Shown: one piece after another, positions 18,315 to 29,100 of the stretch
Position numbering within the stretch: position 1 is the first letter of the stretch
How the letters are laid out: every line of letters begins with the position of its first letter
Source: Saprospiraceae bacterium
Lineage (GTDB): Bacteria > Bacteroidota > Bacteroidia > Chitinophagales > Saprospiraceae
Direction of reading: 5' to 3'
Length of the DNA: 64,000 nt
Assembly: GCA_016715405.1 (NCBI GenBank)
Contig: JADKAE010000009.1
Coordinates: 186,001 to 250,000, forward strand
Notes under the pieces: model-generated
Told to the model about the DNA's origin: nothing
What the model saw: only the letters and a program-made list of their open reading frames with translations
The model's database searches: none
Position numbers and translations under genes: made by a program

Positions 18315-19811
18315 GTGAAAAACATACTGCAAATATGGGTGCTCAATATCCTGCTTTCGGCTGCGGCGCCGGGTTTGGCGCAGCAACAGCCGCAAGTTAC
18401 CCCTGCTGCAGTAAATTCTTCAACATCAGATATTTACCAGACTTTACTTGACAATCTGTCGCAGGCTTATCCTTTTTTACTGATTCCCGCCGATACGCTG
18501 TCGCAAGCAGAAGCCCTCGATACTTTTTGGGATAAACTGGCGGCGCTCGAACGCGGTGAACGCAACAAGGTGCACATTCTCCATATCGGTGATTCGCATA
18601 TTCAAGCCGATTTTTATTCGGGAAAGGTCCGGTCTTTGTTGCAAAAACAGTTTGGCTCGGCCGGCCGCGGATTGGTATTCCCCTACAAACTGGCGCGTAC
18701 CAACGGCCCCAATGACTATCGCTGCAGCAGCAATGCCGTGTGGGAATACCGCCGGCGCACCTATGGAGAAACCGGCCCGCCGATGGGAATCTGCGGCATC
18801 GGCTTAAGAACAGTCAACCAACCTTTCCTATTCGAATTAAACCTCAAAATAGCTGCAGATACGTTTGACAAAGTGACCGTTTTTTATCCCAAATCAGCCT
18901 CAGCGTACGGACTAACACCCGGTCGCATCAAACCGGGAAGCGCCTTGTCAACAGCGGTATCCTCCGGAGCCAAGCGCTACCACAAAATCAAATCGGGCGA
19001 AACGTTGTCGCATATCGCGCGGCGCTACGGCACCAGCGTGCGCACCCTGCAACGCCTCAACGGACTTCGCACTACCCGCATCCGGGCCGGGCAACGGTTG
19101 GTAGTCAGCGCCGGCTCGGTAGCCGTACCCAAATACGCGCCCGATGCTTTTGAACCGATTCCTTTTGAGAGCGATACCTTGGCAGAAAGCGCTTTTTCGT
19201 CGGTGTTTACATTCGCGACAAGCACAAACAGTCTCGCCATCAAGGGAGAAAAAATACTCGCTTCGCAGAAAGAGAGCCATCTGCACGGCATTCTATTGGA
19301 AAATACGGCGGGTAAGGGCGTATTGTACAGCTCGGTAGGCGTAAACGGTGCCACCAGTGGGCATTACAACCAAGCCGAGTATTTTGCCGGACAACTCTCC
19401 GCCCTGGCGCCCGATCTGATCATCGTCTCCCTGGGCACCAACGAAGCATTGGGGGGGCGATTCAACGAAGCTGAAATTGTAAGAGAACTTGACAAATTGC
19501 TAACTACTATTCACGAAGCAGCGCCCGGCGCCGCCATCTTGCTGTCGACCAACCCCGACGCCCTGCGCCGGCGCAGATACCTTAACGCGCCCGGTATCAC
19601 CGTTAAAAATATCATCAAGCAGGCTGCCGAAAAACACGGCGCCGCCTCCTGGGATTTGCATGCTGTGATGGGTGGACAAGGATCTATCCGGCGCTGGCGT
19701 ACGGCCCAACTGGCGCAGTCGGATTACGTACACCTGACCCGCAGAGGTTACGAAGTACAGGGAGAACTCTTATTTGCCGCATTAATGAGGGAGTATGCAA
19801 GCAGGAATTAA
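18315..19811 (+). CDS. Secreted SGNH hydrolase with internal LysM domain
   Basis: 498 residues, GTG start at 18315 fixed by the six-base gap after the preceding gene. Signal peptide ends near PGLAQQ. Block I is HILHIGDSHIQAD (Asp93, Ser94), GTNEALGG is the oxyanion block, and SDYVHLTRRG carries the C-terminal Asp470/His473. Between the first and later blocks, at about residues 220-265, is a complete LysM domain (YHKIKSGETLSHIARRYGTS...LQRLNGL...IRAGQRLVV). LysM binds N-acetylglucosamine polymers such as peptidoglycan, so this enzyme is probably held at the cell wall while acting on its acyl substrate. The end overlaps the MBOAT start by 17 bases. Confidence 0.88.
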   Translation: MKNILQIWVLNILLSAAAPGLAQQQPQVTPAAVNSSTSDIYQTLLDNLSQAYPFLLIPADTLSQAEALDTFWDKLAALERGERNKVHILHIGDSHIQADFYSGKVRSLLQKQFGSAGRGLVFPYKLARTNGPNDYRCSSNAVWEYRRRTYGETGPPMGICGIGLRTVNQPFLFELNLKIAADTFDKVTVFYPKSASAYGLTPGRIKPGSALSTAVSSGAKRYHKIKSGETLSHIARRYGTSVRTLQRLNGLRTTRIRAGQRLVVSAGSVAVPKYAPDAFEPIPFESDTLAESAFSSVFTFATSTNSLAIKGEKILASQKESHLHGILLENTAGKGVLYSSVGVNGATSGHYNQAEYFAGQLSALAPDLIIVSLGTNEALGGRFNEAEIVRELDKLLTTIHEAAPGAAILLSTNPDALRRRRYLNAPGITVKNIIKQAAEKHGAASWDLHAVMGGQGSIRRWRTAQLAQSDYVHLTRRGYEVQGELLFAALMREYASRN

Positions 19812-21534
19812 CTGGGACGCGATTGCCGAATATTTCATGTACGATCCGCAGCGACCGCTGATCTTCAGCAGCGCGCAATTTTTTGTGGTGTTTCTGCTTT
19901 TTTATGCCCTATACGTATCGCTCAAAAACCGGATTATCCTCCGCACGCTATACACCCTCGCTTTTTCCATTTTCTTTTATTATAAATCGAGCGGGATATA
20001 TCTGCTGCTGTTGGTTCTTTCCACTGGAATTGACTTCTCCCTGGGGCATTATATCTACAACGCTTCCACCCATGCGCGCCGCCGCTTTTTCTTGTGGCTA
20101 AGTATAGCCGCCAACCTGGGGTTATTGGGTTATTTTAAATACACCAACTTCTTCCTCGACTCGGTCAATGCCCTCACCGGCACCCATTTCGGCTTGATGG
20201 ACATATTCCTGCCGGCGGGCATTTCTTTTTACACGTTCCAGACCATGAGCTACAGCATCGACGTGTACCGGCGTCATCTGGAGCCGTTAACGGAAAAGGT
20301 AAAAGACTGGCGTTCGTTTCTGGTGCAATTCATGGACTTCGGCTTTTTTGTCAGCTTTTTCCCGCAGCTGGTAGCCGGGCCCATCGTGCGGGCGGCCGAC
20401 TTCCTGCCGCAGATCAACCGCAAGTTGGGGCTAAGTCATGCCGAGATGGGGCGGGCCTTGCTGCTTATTTGTGGCGGATTGTTTAAAAAAGCCGTCATTT
20501 CCGATTATATCAGCGTAAACTTCGTAGACCGGGTATTTGAAAATCCGGGTTTGTATTCCGGATTAGAAAACCTGATGGCGGTGTACGGCTATGCTTTTCA
20601 GATCTACTGCGACTTTTCGGGTTATTCGGATATGGCTATTGGTTTGGCTTTGTTGATGGGATTTCATTTAAATGAAAATTTTCATACACCCTACCAATCT
20701 TCCAGCATCCAGGAATTCTGGCGGCGCTGGCATATATCCTTGTCGACCTGGCTGCGCGACTACCTGTATATCTCCCTGGGCGGCAACCGCAAAGGCAAGC
20801 TGCGCACCTACGTCAACCTCATGATCACCATGTTGCTGGGCGGCTTGTGGCACGGCGCCAGTTGGGTATTCATCGTGTGGGGCGGCCTTCACGGATTGGC
20901 CCTGGCCATCGACCGGTTTTTGGGCGGCTTGGGGCGTTGGTTCCGGCTCGAATCGCTGCGCTCGCTAATCATTTTGCTCGTCATTCACCTCATCGGAGCG
21001 GAGTATTGTGGGGTTATGTAGCGGCGCACAAATCGACGGGTATGAACTCGGCTTGTATATGCGCGCCAATGCGTTAGTGGCTATCATGTGGGTGGCGTTG
21101 TTTGCCCTGGCCTTGATGGTGGATCAATTAGCGGCGCTTTTGCGCGGAAAACCCTTGCAGGGTGGGCTGAGCAAAGCGGTGAGCAGCATTTTTGTTTTTC
21201 ACTTTGTGTGTCTGTGCTGGGTGTTTTTCCGGGCGGGCGCCTTCAACAACCCCGTGCCGCCCATGGTGACGACTTCGGCGGTATTGACGCAGATAGGCTC
21301 GGAATTCCACCCCGAGTTAATCTGGCAGGTTTTACAAGGATATAAAGCCGTAATCGGGCTCATCATACTTGCTTTTCTCACCCACTTTATGCCCTTGCGC
21401 CTCGACCGGTTTATTGAGCGCGTTTTCATCGGCGCGCCTGCGCTGGGCAAGGCTTTTGCCTAGCCTTTATCATCTGGATTGTCGTTCAAACGGCCAGCTC
21501 GGATGTGGTGCCGTTTATTTATTTTCAGTTTTGA
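19795..21534 (+). CDS. MBOAT family O-acyltransferase (frameshifted)
   Basis: A polytopic membrane protein of about 580 residues, of the alginate O-acetylation (AlgI)/DltB type, which moves acyl groups across the membrane for polysaccharide O-acetylation. Family motifs: GISFYTFQTMSYSIDVYR, FFPQLVAGPIVRA, YCDFSGYSDMAIG, EFWRRWHISLSTWLRDYLY, and the catalytic His353 in GGLWHGASW. Pieces are 19795-~21000, ~21008-21450 and ~21450-21534. The last piece restores a natural C-terminus (VVPFIYFQF) if one base is corrected in the TTTT run near 21457. Operon with the two SGNH proteins: cytosolic acyl donor, MBOAT translocation, SGNH transfer or editing (inferred). Confidence 0.9.
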
Positions 21535-21540
21535 GGGGGT

Positions 21541-21666
21541 TTTCTGTTCTCTGTTCTCTGTCTCTGTTCTCTGTTCTCTGTTCTCTGTTCTCTGTTCCCT
21601 CTGTTAAGTATAACTGGCAAAGATATGGAACGGATAACGGAGAACAGAGAACGGAGAACCGACAAC
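21541..21666. repeat. Heptamer inverted-array element, copy B
   Basis: About eight copies of TTCTCTG run to 21600, followed by a core at 21601-21638 nearly identical to the core at 3412-3450. Opposite-strand heptamers follow (GGAGAAC, AGAGAAC, GGAGAAC, CGACAAC) and end at 21666, directly against the stop codon of the minus-strand gene. It lies between convergent genes. Confidence 0.9.
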
Positions 21667-22029
21667 TCACACAAGCTCATCATCAGAAGGGGAGAGGGGG
21701 AGCAAATCGCGGAGGCGGTTGAAAGCGCGGGTAATCTCTTGTACTTGCGCTAAGATCTTTTGCTTATTTTGATAATTGCCCACCATACTGCGTGCTCCAC
21801 CTGGCAGCAGGGATTCCAGCAAAGATCGTTCGTGGGGTTCGAGGTTGATATCGGGGATCTGATCCAGTCGGTCGAGGATGGCCGGCGAGGAGGTATAGTT
21901 ATAGATATCGTCGCGAAGTTGTCGTACCAGGCGGGCAAAGTGCTGAGCTTCTATGTCAAAGCTGTCGCTTTCTGCCAGGTGATCGGCTAAGTAATTGAGG
22001 GTTTGAAAACGGGAAGCGAGGTGGTTCAT
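21667..22029 (-). CDS. Small helical protein of unknown function
   Basis: 120 residues, soluble, predicted almost all helical (LASRFQTLNYLADHLAE, FARLVRQLRDDIYNYT, AQVQEITRAFNRLRDLLPL), without signal peptide. I do not recognise a family. The frame is intact and the codon pattern matches the neighbours, so it is likely a real gene. The stop codon TGA directly abuts the heptamer array. Confidence 0.65.
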   Translation of the reverse strand: MNHLASRFQTLNYLADHLAESDSFDIEAQHFARLVRQLRDDIYNYTSSPAILDRLDQIPDINLEPHERSLLESLLPGGARSMVGNYQNKQKILAQVQEITRAFNRLRDLLPLSPSDDELV

Positions 22030-22135
22030 TTTTTTGGGAATAATTTCTATGCAGCAAGATAAAAATTATTCAGTTTTATCATCAGGCCTTATTCATAACT
22101 TAGCAGGCATTGATAACCAAATCTAACTTGCCGCT

Positions 22136-23714
22136 ATGTACAAATTACCAACCCTCCTGTCCCTCCTTGTGCTATGGAGCACGACAATCTTTGCCCAACT
22201 CGACAGTGATGTTGCCCCGCCTCGCGTCACAACTCAACAAGGCATTGTAGAAGGCGTCCACGACTCCGGTATACGAACCTTCAAGGGCATTCCGTATGCC
22301 GCGCCGCCGGTTGGCGAACTGCGCTGGAAGGCCCCGCAGCCGCCCGCAAGCTGGCAGGGCATACGCAAAGCCGATGCATTCGGCCCCCGTGCCATGCAGG
22401 CGCCGATTTTCAGCGATATGATGTTTCGCTCCAACGGCGTAAGCGAGGATTGCCTGTATCTCAATATCTGGACGCCCGCTAAAACGGGCAATGAAAAACT
22501 GCCAGTGCTGGTGTACTTCTACGGCGGCGGCTTTGTGGCCGGCGACGGCTCTGAATACCGCTACGACGGTGAAATGATGGCCCGCCAGGGCATTGTGGCT
22601 GTGACGGTCAATTACCGCCTGGGCATCTTCGGTTTTTTTTCGCATCCTGAATTATCCCAGGAGTCGCCCTATCGCGCCTCGGGCAACTACGGCCTGCTCG
22701 ACCAGTCGGCGGCACTGCAATGGGTGAGCGAAAATATAGCGGCCTTTGGCGGCGATCTCAGTAAGATCACCATTGCCGGCGAGTCGGCGGGTTCGGTATC
22801 GGTTAGCGCGCAGATGGCCTCGCCCTTGTCCAAAGACTTGATTGCCGGCGCTATCGGTGAAAGCGGCTCTTTGCTCGGCACCCTGTCGGCGGTACCCCTG
22901 GCCGACGCTGAAAAGGCCGGACTAGAATTTGTCAAAGCAATAAAAGCCGGCTCGCTGGCCGAATTGCGCGCCATGCCCGCCGAAAAACTACTTGAGGTTG
23001 CGACAAAATTCGGCCCCTTCCGCTTTTCGATGGCTATCGACGGCTATTTTTTCCCAAAAAGCCCGCTGGAGATCTATTAAGCCGGCGAACAAGCCCAAAT
23101 TCCACTGATGGTGGGCTGGAATTCAGAAGAATCGAATTACCGTGGATTATTGGGGCCTGTTAAGCCAACCCTGGAAAATTACAACAAAGCCGTCAAAGAT
23201 AACTACGGCGACAAGGCCGCGCAGGTCCTGGCAGTCTACCGCGCCACCACGGACGCAGAGGTAGAACAAGTCGCCTCCGACCTGGCTGGCGACCGCTTTA
23301 TCGGGTTCAGCACCTGGCGCTGGAGCAAGTTGCACCGACAGACGGGCGTGCAAACCCGTGTACCGCTACCTGTACGCCCGCTCCGCGCCCCTTCTGCGCA
23401 ACCACCCGGATGATGCCATTCCGCCTAAAGGCGCCGTGCACTCCGCCGAAATAGAATACGCCATGGGCAATCTGCCCACCAACCGCGTGTATGACTGGCA
23501 GCCCGAGGATTACAAAGTATCGGCCATCCTCCAGTCCTATTTTGCGCAATTCATCAAAACCGGCAACCCCAACGGTCTGGGCCTGCCCGCCTGGCCGGCA
23601 TTGGATAATAAAAAGTCCGTCCCGGTGATGTTCATAGACGTCCACACCCGGGTTGAGGAGGACAAACACGGCGATAGGTATTTGTTGTTGGAGGAATTGG
23701 CGGGAGGGAAGTAG
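22136..23714 (+). CDS. Type B carboxylesterase with internal stop and frameshift
   Basis: A secreted carboxylesterase (PnbA/cholinesterase-like) of about 525 residues, hydrolysing carboxylic esters. Signal peptide LLSLLVLWSTTIFAQ. Motifs: GIPYAAPPVGELRWKAP, EDCLYLNIWTP, oxyanion hole YFYGGGFVAGDG, nucleophile GESAGSVSV. The frame hits TAA at 23078-23080 in a conserved place (PLEIY-stop-AGEQAQIPLMVGWNSEE) and continues in the same frame, so this is a base change (for example AAA to TAA), not an indel. A second break, a frame change near 23345, leads into YRYLYARSAPL and the C-terminus (DDAIPPKGAVHSAEIEYAMG). Either a pseudogene or two errors; the in-frame stop makes decay more credible here than elsewhere. 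Confidence 0.8.
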
Positions 23715-24205
23715 TGGGGACTGTTGGACTATTGGACTTTTTAGACTATTAGCATTCTTCGCAATCTGTTGGAAGGTCATTTCGACGCGGAGTCTGCACG
23801 GGAGTGGTCATTTCGGCTCCGCTCAATGACCGGCAGAGTCGTTCGTAGAGCGGGGTTGAAACGAACATCCCTGCATACGAACAACAACTGTCTGTTTTGA
23901 GGTTTTTTTTAATCGCAAGGTTCGCGAAGGTTGCGCAAAGGGCGCTATTGCTATTTCACATCGTCTCGACTCTAGCATTTCTGGTTAGATCCAAATGTTA
24001 AAGTCCTGCTAAGTGTGTATTCATGTTGTATATGTTCGATGCAATACGCCTTCGAAATAACAATATATTTTTGAAACCAGTAATCTAATCCCTCGTACTA
24101 TATGGTAGCATATCTCAACGAGATGCATTAATAGGGGCGTGCTACAATCACGAATAGAGATATGGGTAAATAGAAAAATTAATTCACATATAAACCTATT
24201 ATAAA
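23715..24205. other. Intergenic region with GGTCATTTCG repeat; entry to an AT-rich segment
   Basis: The first 50 bases hold a loose GGACTATT repeat. Two copies of GGTCATTTCG (about 23775 and 23806) follow, the second pairing with AATGACC at 23825-23831, resembling a dispersed REP-like hairpin. From about 23930 the base composition turns AT-rich. I see no gene or clear promoter here. Confidence 0.55.
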
Positions 24206-26083
24206 ATGAAAGGATTAATATTAATAGCGACAGTTTTGTGTATCACGAATTTTGGTGCAGCACAAGATGATTATTTTCCTAAAATACAATGTCTATTTCA
24301 GAGTGATATAGTAATAGGCGGGGAAGTCATGCGACTGAAGTCCAAAGAGATTTATCAAAATAATCAAAACAAATTTGTATTTCAAGTAATTCTCAACGAT
24401 ACTTCTAGTTCAACATTTGAAATACTGGCAGAAGACTTTGTAGAAGGATTATATTTGAAAAATTTGTTTGTGACCAAATTGAAAAACGTTTATTTTGGAT
24501 TTTCAAGTCCAACAATAGAGCAAAAGGATATTGACGAAATATTTAGGATGGTTGCTGAAAAAAAGGATTCAGCATCTTTAACCGATTTCAATAAAGTAAA
24601 ATTGATTAGTATAATTCAAAAAGCTGCAAGTACTCCACGAATCAGGAAAGGAGTAATCATAAATACACTTAAGCCTATTTTTAACATTTACAAAACCAAA
24701 AAGGACCGCGATTGGATTTCTGATGAAATAAATAAGGTTGACCCAGTACTGCAAAGTCAATACGATATTATTGTAAAGAATTTAGAAGATTCCTCAGATG
24801 CTTACTTGCAAAATATTAATAAGGTAATTAACAAATTACGATCACGTGGTCCTGAAATAGGAGTTTTGTTTACCATGGAAAAAATAAATATCTATCAGTA
24901 TAATAATAAATCAAAGAGAGATTCTGTAACTGACATCTTAGATATCCATCAGGTCGTTATTAAGTTTGAAAACAGCCAAATAATAGGTATAAAAGTGAAA
25001 GGCACAGTTGTCGACTCAACAGAGGCTACAGTTATTTTTCAAAACAGAGTACCATTATCATATTCTACAAAGGCGGATACGTTCTGAAATGCGATTATTA
25101 TGCAAATAAAGGAAAGAGAATAAAACTGTATCATCCAAATGAAAAATTAAATAGCAAATATATATTTTTTGATGAAACTGTTTTTAATGATTATCGACAA
25201 AATAATTACACTGAGAACTATAGCCCAATTGATACTATTATCACACTTAAACCATTCGAACCAGGCAAAGTAATTTACAAAGAAAAAACTACAGACCTCT
25301 TCAGGCTAGAATATATACAGATCTATTGGGCTATGGCAAACACAATCCAAATGGCCTAGTACAAGCAGAGATTTCAAAAAAAATATTTATTCGAACTGCT
25401 ACAAGACAGCTCAATAAATTTTTTACTAATGGATACGGATACTTTGGCTTATTTAATTATATCATCCCATCTTTATCAATAACCAAGACGGAGAAAAATA
25501 ATAAATATTTTGCTCCTCCAGGGCTGCCAATTAGCATTGACAGTTTGATGAATAATGATCAACCTGTAGAAGTTAAAACAATGGATTTATTAAGGTATGG
25601 CAATTTGTTTTCTGGAGATGAAATTAATATTACAGTACTTTGGCTTTCCGAAGATTCACTCTGTTTTCCATTATAGTATAGGAGCGATTTGCTATTGTCA
25701 GGTATTAATAAAACATCTGAAGTTCAAGATACTGGCAAAACTACTTTGTTTTCTTTTTCTGATGAGTTTAATGTTGCGTCTTTGTCATTTTCACCTGTAA
25801 TAGTCAGGTGGGATTTAACCCCGCATCCAAACTATAGAGTTTACCTCAGTTACTATTTAACCCGGCTTGAAGCTTTGGATTCAAGAATAATACAATCGGA
25901 AACCGGAAGAGGGCGCTGGTTTCAGCAGCTCAGTTTCTTAACTGCAATAAAATTTGACGAAGAAGCTAACGGAGAGCTGTTTTTTCGTTCACGCCTTAGC
26001 ATGAATCTAAAAGAGAAAAAAAGAAATATTTTTTTCAGGTGCAGCTAGGGATATTCTTCGTAAGGTATTTACCGAAAACCTAA
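24206..26083 (+). CDS. AT-rich orphan secreted protein (frameshifted)
   Basis: Not recognised. Reconstructed length about 625 residues, with signal peptide (KGLILIATVLCITNFGAAQ). The first part (24206-~25070) is Lys/Asn/Ile-rich with helical stretches; the later part is rich in aromatic strands (NPNGLVQAEISKKIFIR, VIVRWDLTPHPNYRVYLSYYL). Pieces are 24206-~25070, ~25075-25325, ~25326-25660, ~25680-26030 and a final piece to 26083. Correcting a seven-T run near 26031 to eight gives the C-terminus FFQVQLGIFFVRYLPKT. Base and codon use differ sharply from all upstream genes, which suggests horizontal transfer. No partner gene is evident. Confidence 0.62.
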
Positions 26084-26195
26084 GTATAAAAACAGAGTGG
26101 TTTTTCATGATGTCTTTTAGAGCCTGTTTAAAAGCTGGTACATTTGCTTCTTCCGAATCATACCGTTCGTTGACAATACGGTAGGCGGTGAACCC

Positions 26196-29100
26196 CTACC
26201 AAACCCACCAATCATTTCCCGGGTTTTCTATGCGGAAGGCCGGCTGCTGGCGGCCTTCGGTCAGGCGGGGCACCTCGGTTGACAAATACTGCTGCAATTC
26301 AGACACCATCACCCGCCCATTGCGATCGCGATCGGCGGCGCCGGTGCGAAGGCCATTTAGGAGACAGTAAGTAAACACACCGTTTTTCCACGCATCTCCT
26401 TCCAGGGCGAACTCCAGGGCGCCGGCGCTGGCGATGACGGTAGTGCCCGTTCCCTGGCGCAGGTCGACAAACAGCTGCCGCATGAGTTCGGAAGCGTTTT
26501 CTTCTCCGGGCCGATGAGAGGTAAGACGCGCATCAAAGCTGCGGAACTTCACTTTCCCTTCTACTATTTGTTTTTCCCTGATCAAAGAAACGGATTCCTT
26601 GTCGATCTCGTCAGCGTGGCAGGCATCGATGAGTAGAAGCTTTTGTCGGGCGGGAATGCCATCGAGCAGCTCCTCCAGCACATCATAGGGGATGCTATTG
26701 CGGGCAGGGTCGGTGAAGTCGGTATCGTATGCGGCAAGGTAGTAGTTGAGTTGATCGTCGACCAAACCGTGGCCGGCTACGAACAGGATAACGCAATCAT
26801 CGATTCGCGTCTGCAGTAGTCGTTGCCGAAGTTCGCGCAAGTTGGCGGTGGTGACTTCCCGGCCAACCAGCGTGGTCGCATGCACCTTGCCATATCCCTG
26901 GCCCCCGGCTCCGAAATGCCGTACGAGGTCGGCCGCGTCGTCGTCGGCATACTTCAGATCCATGGTGGTATCGGCAAATGTGCCGGCGCCGACGGCGATC
27001 AGGTATAGGTCGGGTTTGGCCTCCGGCGCCTCATAGAAGACGGTAAAGGTTTCCCGGCGCGATTCTATGCCGGCTTCATTGAGGGCGTAAACCTGTATCC
27101 GATTCCGGCCGCGGGAAAGTGTCAGGGCGATTTCCTCTACTGCCGTCCTGGTATTGCGGCCGCGCAGGTCCAGCCCTTGCCGTCCGAATGCCGGCACGCC
27201 GTTGATAGTCACTACGATTCTGTTGAGAGGGCCGGCAGCGTCGGCGGCCCGGACGGTGAAGGCAAACGAGGGTTCTTGTACCAGCAATCGGTCCAGGGTG
27301 GACACCACCAACTCCGGAGGGGATGCTTTCGCGGCGGTCGCGGCAGGTTCGGAGAGGCCCAGGCGTTTCAAACGCTTGCGATAGGCTTGGTAATATACGG
27401 CAGCCAATGCGGTATCGGATCCGCTTAGCGCCGTCAACAAGCGATCGGGACGATTGTAGGTCAGGTCGAACTGCTCGTAGCCAAAAACGCCGGCGTCGGT
27501 GCTGAAACCTACAGCTTGAGAGCAGCTCCCTTTGAAGCGTAATATTGGCCGGCGCCGGTAAAGGCGATGAAGTCTTCTTTGCCGGGAAGATACAAAGTGA
27601 CAAGTGGTTGGGCACGCTTCAAATCATACCATACCAGTTCGTTTTGCTCGTTGAGGAGCAACAGCAGGCTGTCGTTGAAAGGCCGTAGTTCTATCGCTGA
27701 TGGAAGAGGCCTCGTTACGCTTCTGTTGGTCGCCGGATCGATGATGAAAATCTGCCCGGACTCGATTTGCAGGACCGAATCGCCCTCAGATATTATCAGC
27801 CCGTCTTTGAACATGTTGTACTCCATCAACCTATCGATGGCCTGTTTGGGAAGCTCCGTCCGTCTACCTGTGCGTTTGTGCACGAGGAAGGCTCGCGCAC
27901 CGGTTACGGCGAGCACTTTCTTGCCGTTCTCCAGTAGCGCAACCGTTTCCAGCGGACCCGGCGGCCGATCGAGACGTAGCGCTATGGGGAAGCCGGGCGC
28001 CACGCGGTGGGCAGTCATACGATTTTTGTCTATCATCCAAACCAGAGAAGCGCCTTGGTCGTCAACAGCCAGCGAATGTACCTCGGCGCCTTGATCGAAA
28101 AGGCTGTCGACTGCTTCACCCGTGAGGGCGTCAAAGACGACCAGGTCGGCCTGCCGCTGGTTGTATTCATGTTCCCGAATGGCGACGTGCACTTGGGAGC
28201 CATCGGCCGAAAAGCCGATATCGGAAACATCTGCGCCTACGAACCACTCCGCGAGCTTCTTGCCCGAGGCCGGATCCCAAACTTTTACATACCAGTCGCT
28301 GTAGCCGAGTAAGTGCCGGGAGTCGGCTGAGAAAATGAGCCACTTATAGCCGTAGTGCGTGCCGACGTATGATCCCTGGTTATCCATGGTCTTCAGATGG
28401 TCGCCCGCTGGTGTTCCTGCGATTACATTTCCTTTGGCGTCGCTGTATGCAGCATAGCTACCGTCGTCTGAAAGGCCGATAGACGTAATTTGTTCGGCAT
28501 GCACTTGAGTCTGGCGCAACGGCTGCCGGGCCAGGACATTCCAGCTCCACACGCTGCCGTCGGCCTTGCCAAGCAGGACGGACGGTTTGCCTTTCCCGAC
28601 TGCCATTGTGCTGATGGCAACGTTGTGCCGCCATTGCACAAGGCTCGGTATGTCGGCTTCGTCTGCGATGAATCCCGACATTCGCAGCATCCCGTCGCGG
28701 CCGATGGACAGCACGGCGTCCTGGCCGTCCGGCAGCCGGGCGTCGAGGACGGTATTTTCGTGGAGGTTGAACAAGCGTACCTCGCCTTTTTCATACCATG
28801 GATGGAATGGCGCATAGGGATAAGGCCTTACCAGTGAGGGCCCGCTGACCTGCAGCAGGGTCAGTTCGAATTGGTAAACCATAACTCCCCCTTCCTCGAA
28901 CCCCACAACAAGTTGCACCTCCGGGGGATGAAGGGCTGCAATATTTTCCGGCGGAGGGACCTTGCGATAGGAAGACTGTCTGGAAAGTGTCTCTTCCGAT
29001 ACCCGCAGTAGTGGGTATCCATCGTTGGTACCGGGAGGAGGCCGACGCTCCAGAAGCTGCATGAACTCGACCCTGCCTTTTTTACCCACGCTTGTAAACT

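Noticed and set aside
26050..26195. Minus-strand reading continuing past the caspase stop (AYRIVNERYDSEEANVPAF)
   Set aside because: It looks protein-like, but it lies beyond the stop TAG and overlaps the orphan gene end; no family match can be named.
26196..27440. The caspase domain as a gene of its own
   Set aside because: The upstream WD40 frame joins it after one base correction in an AA run, giving continuous sequence.
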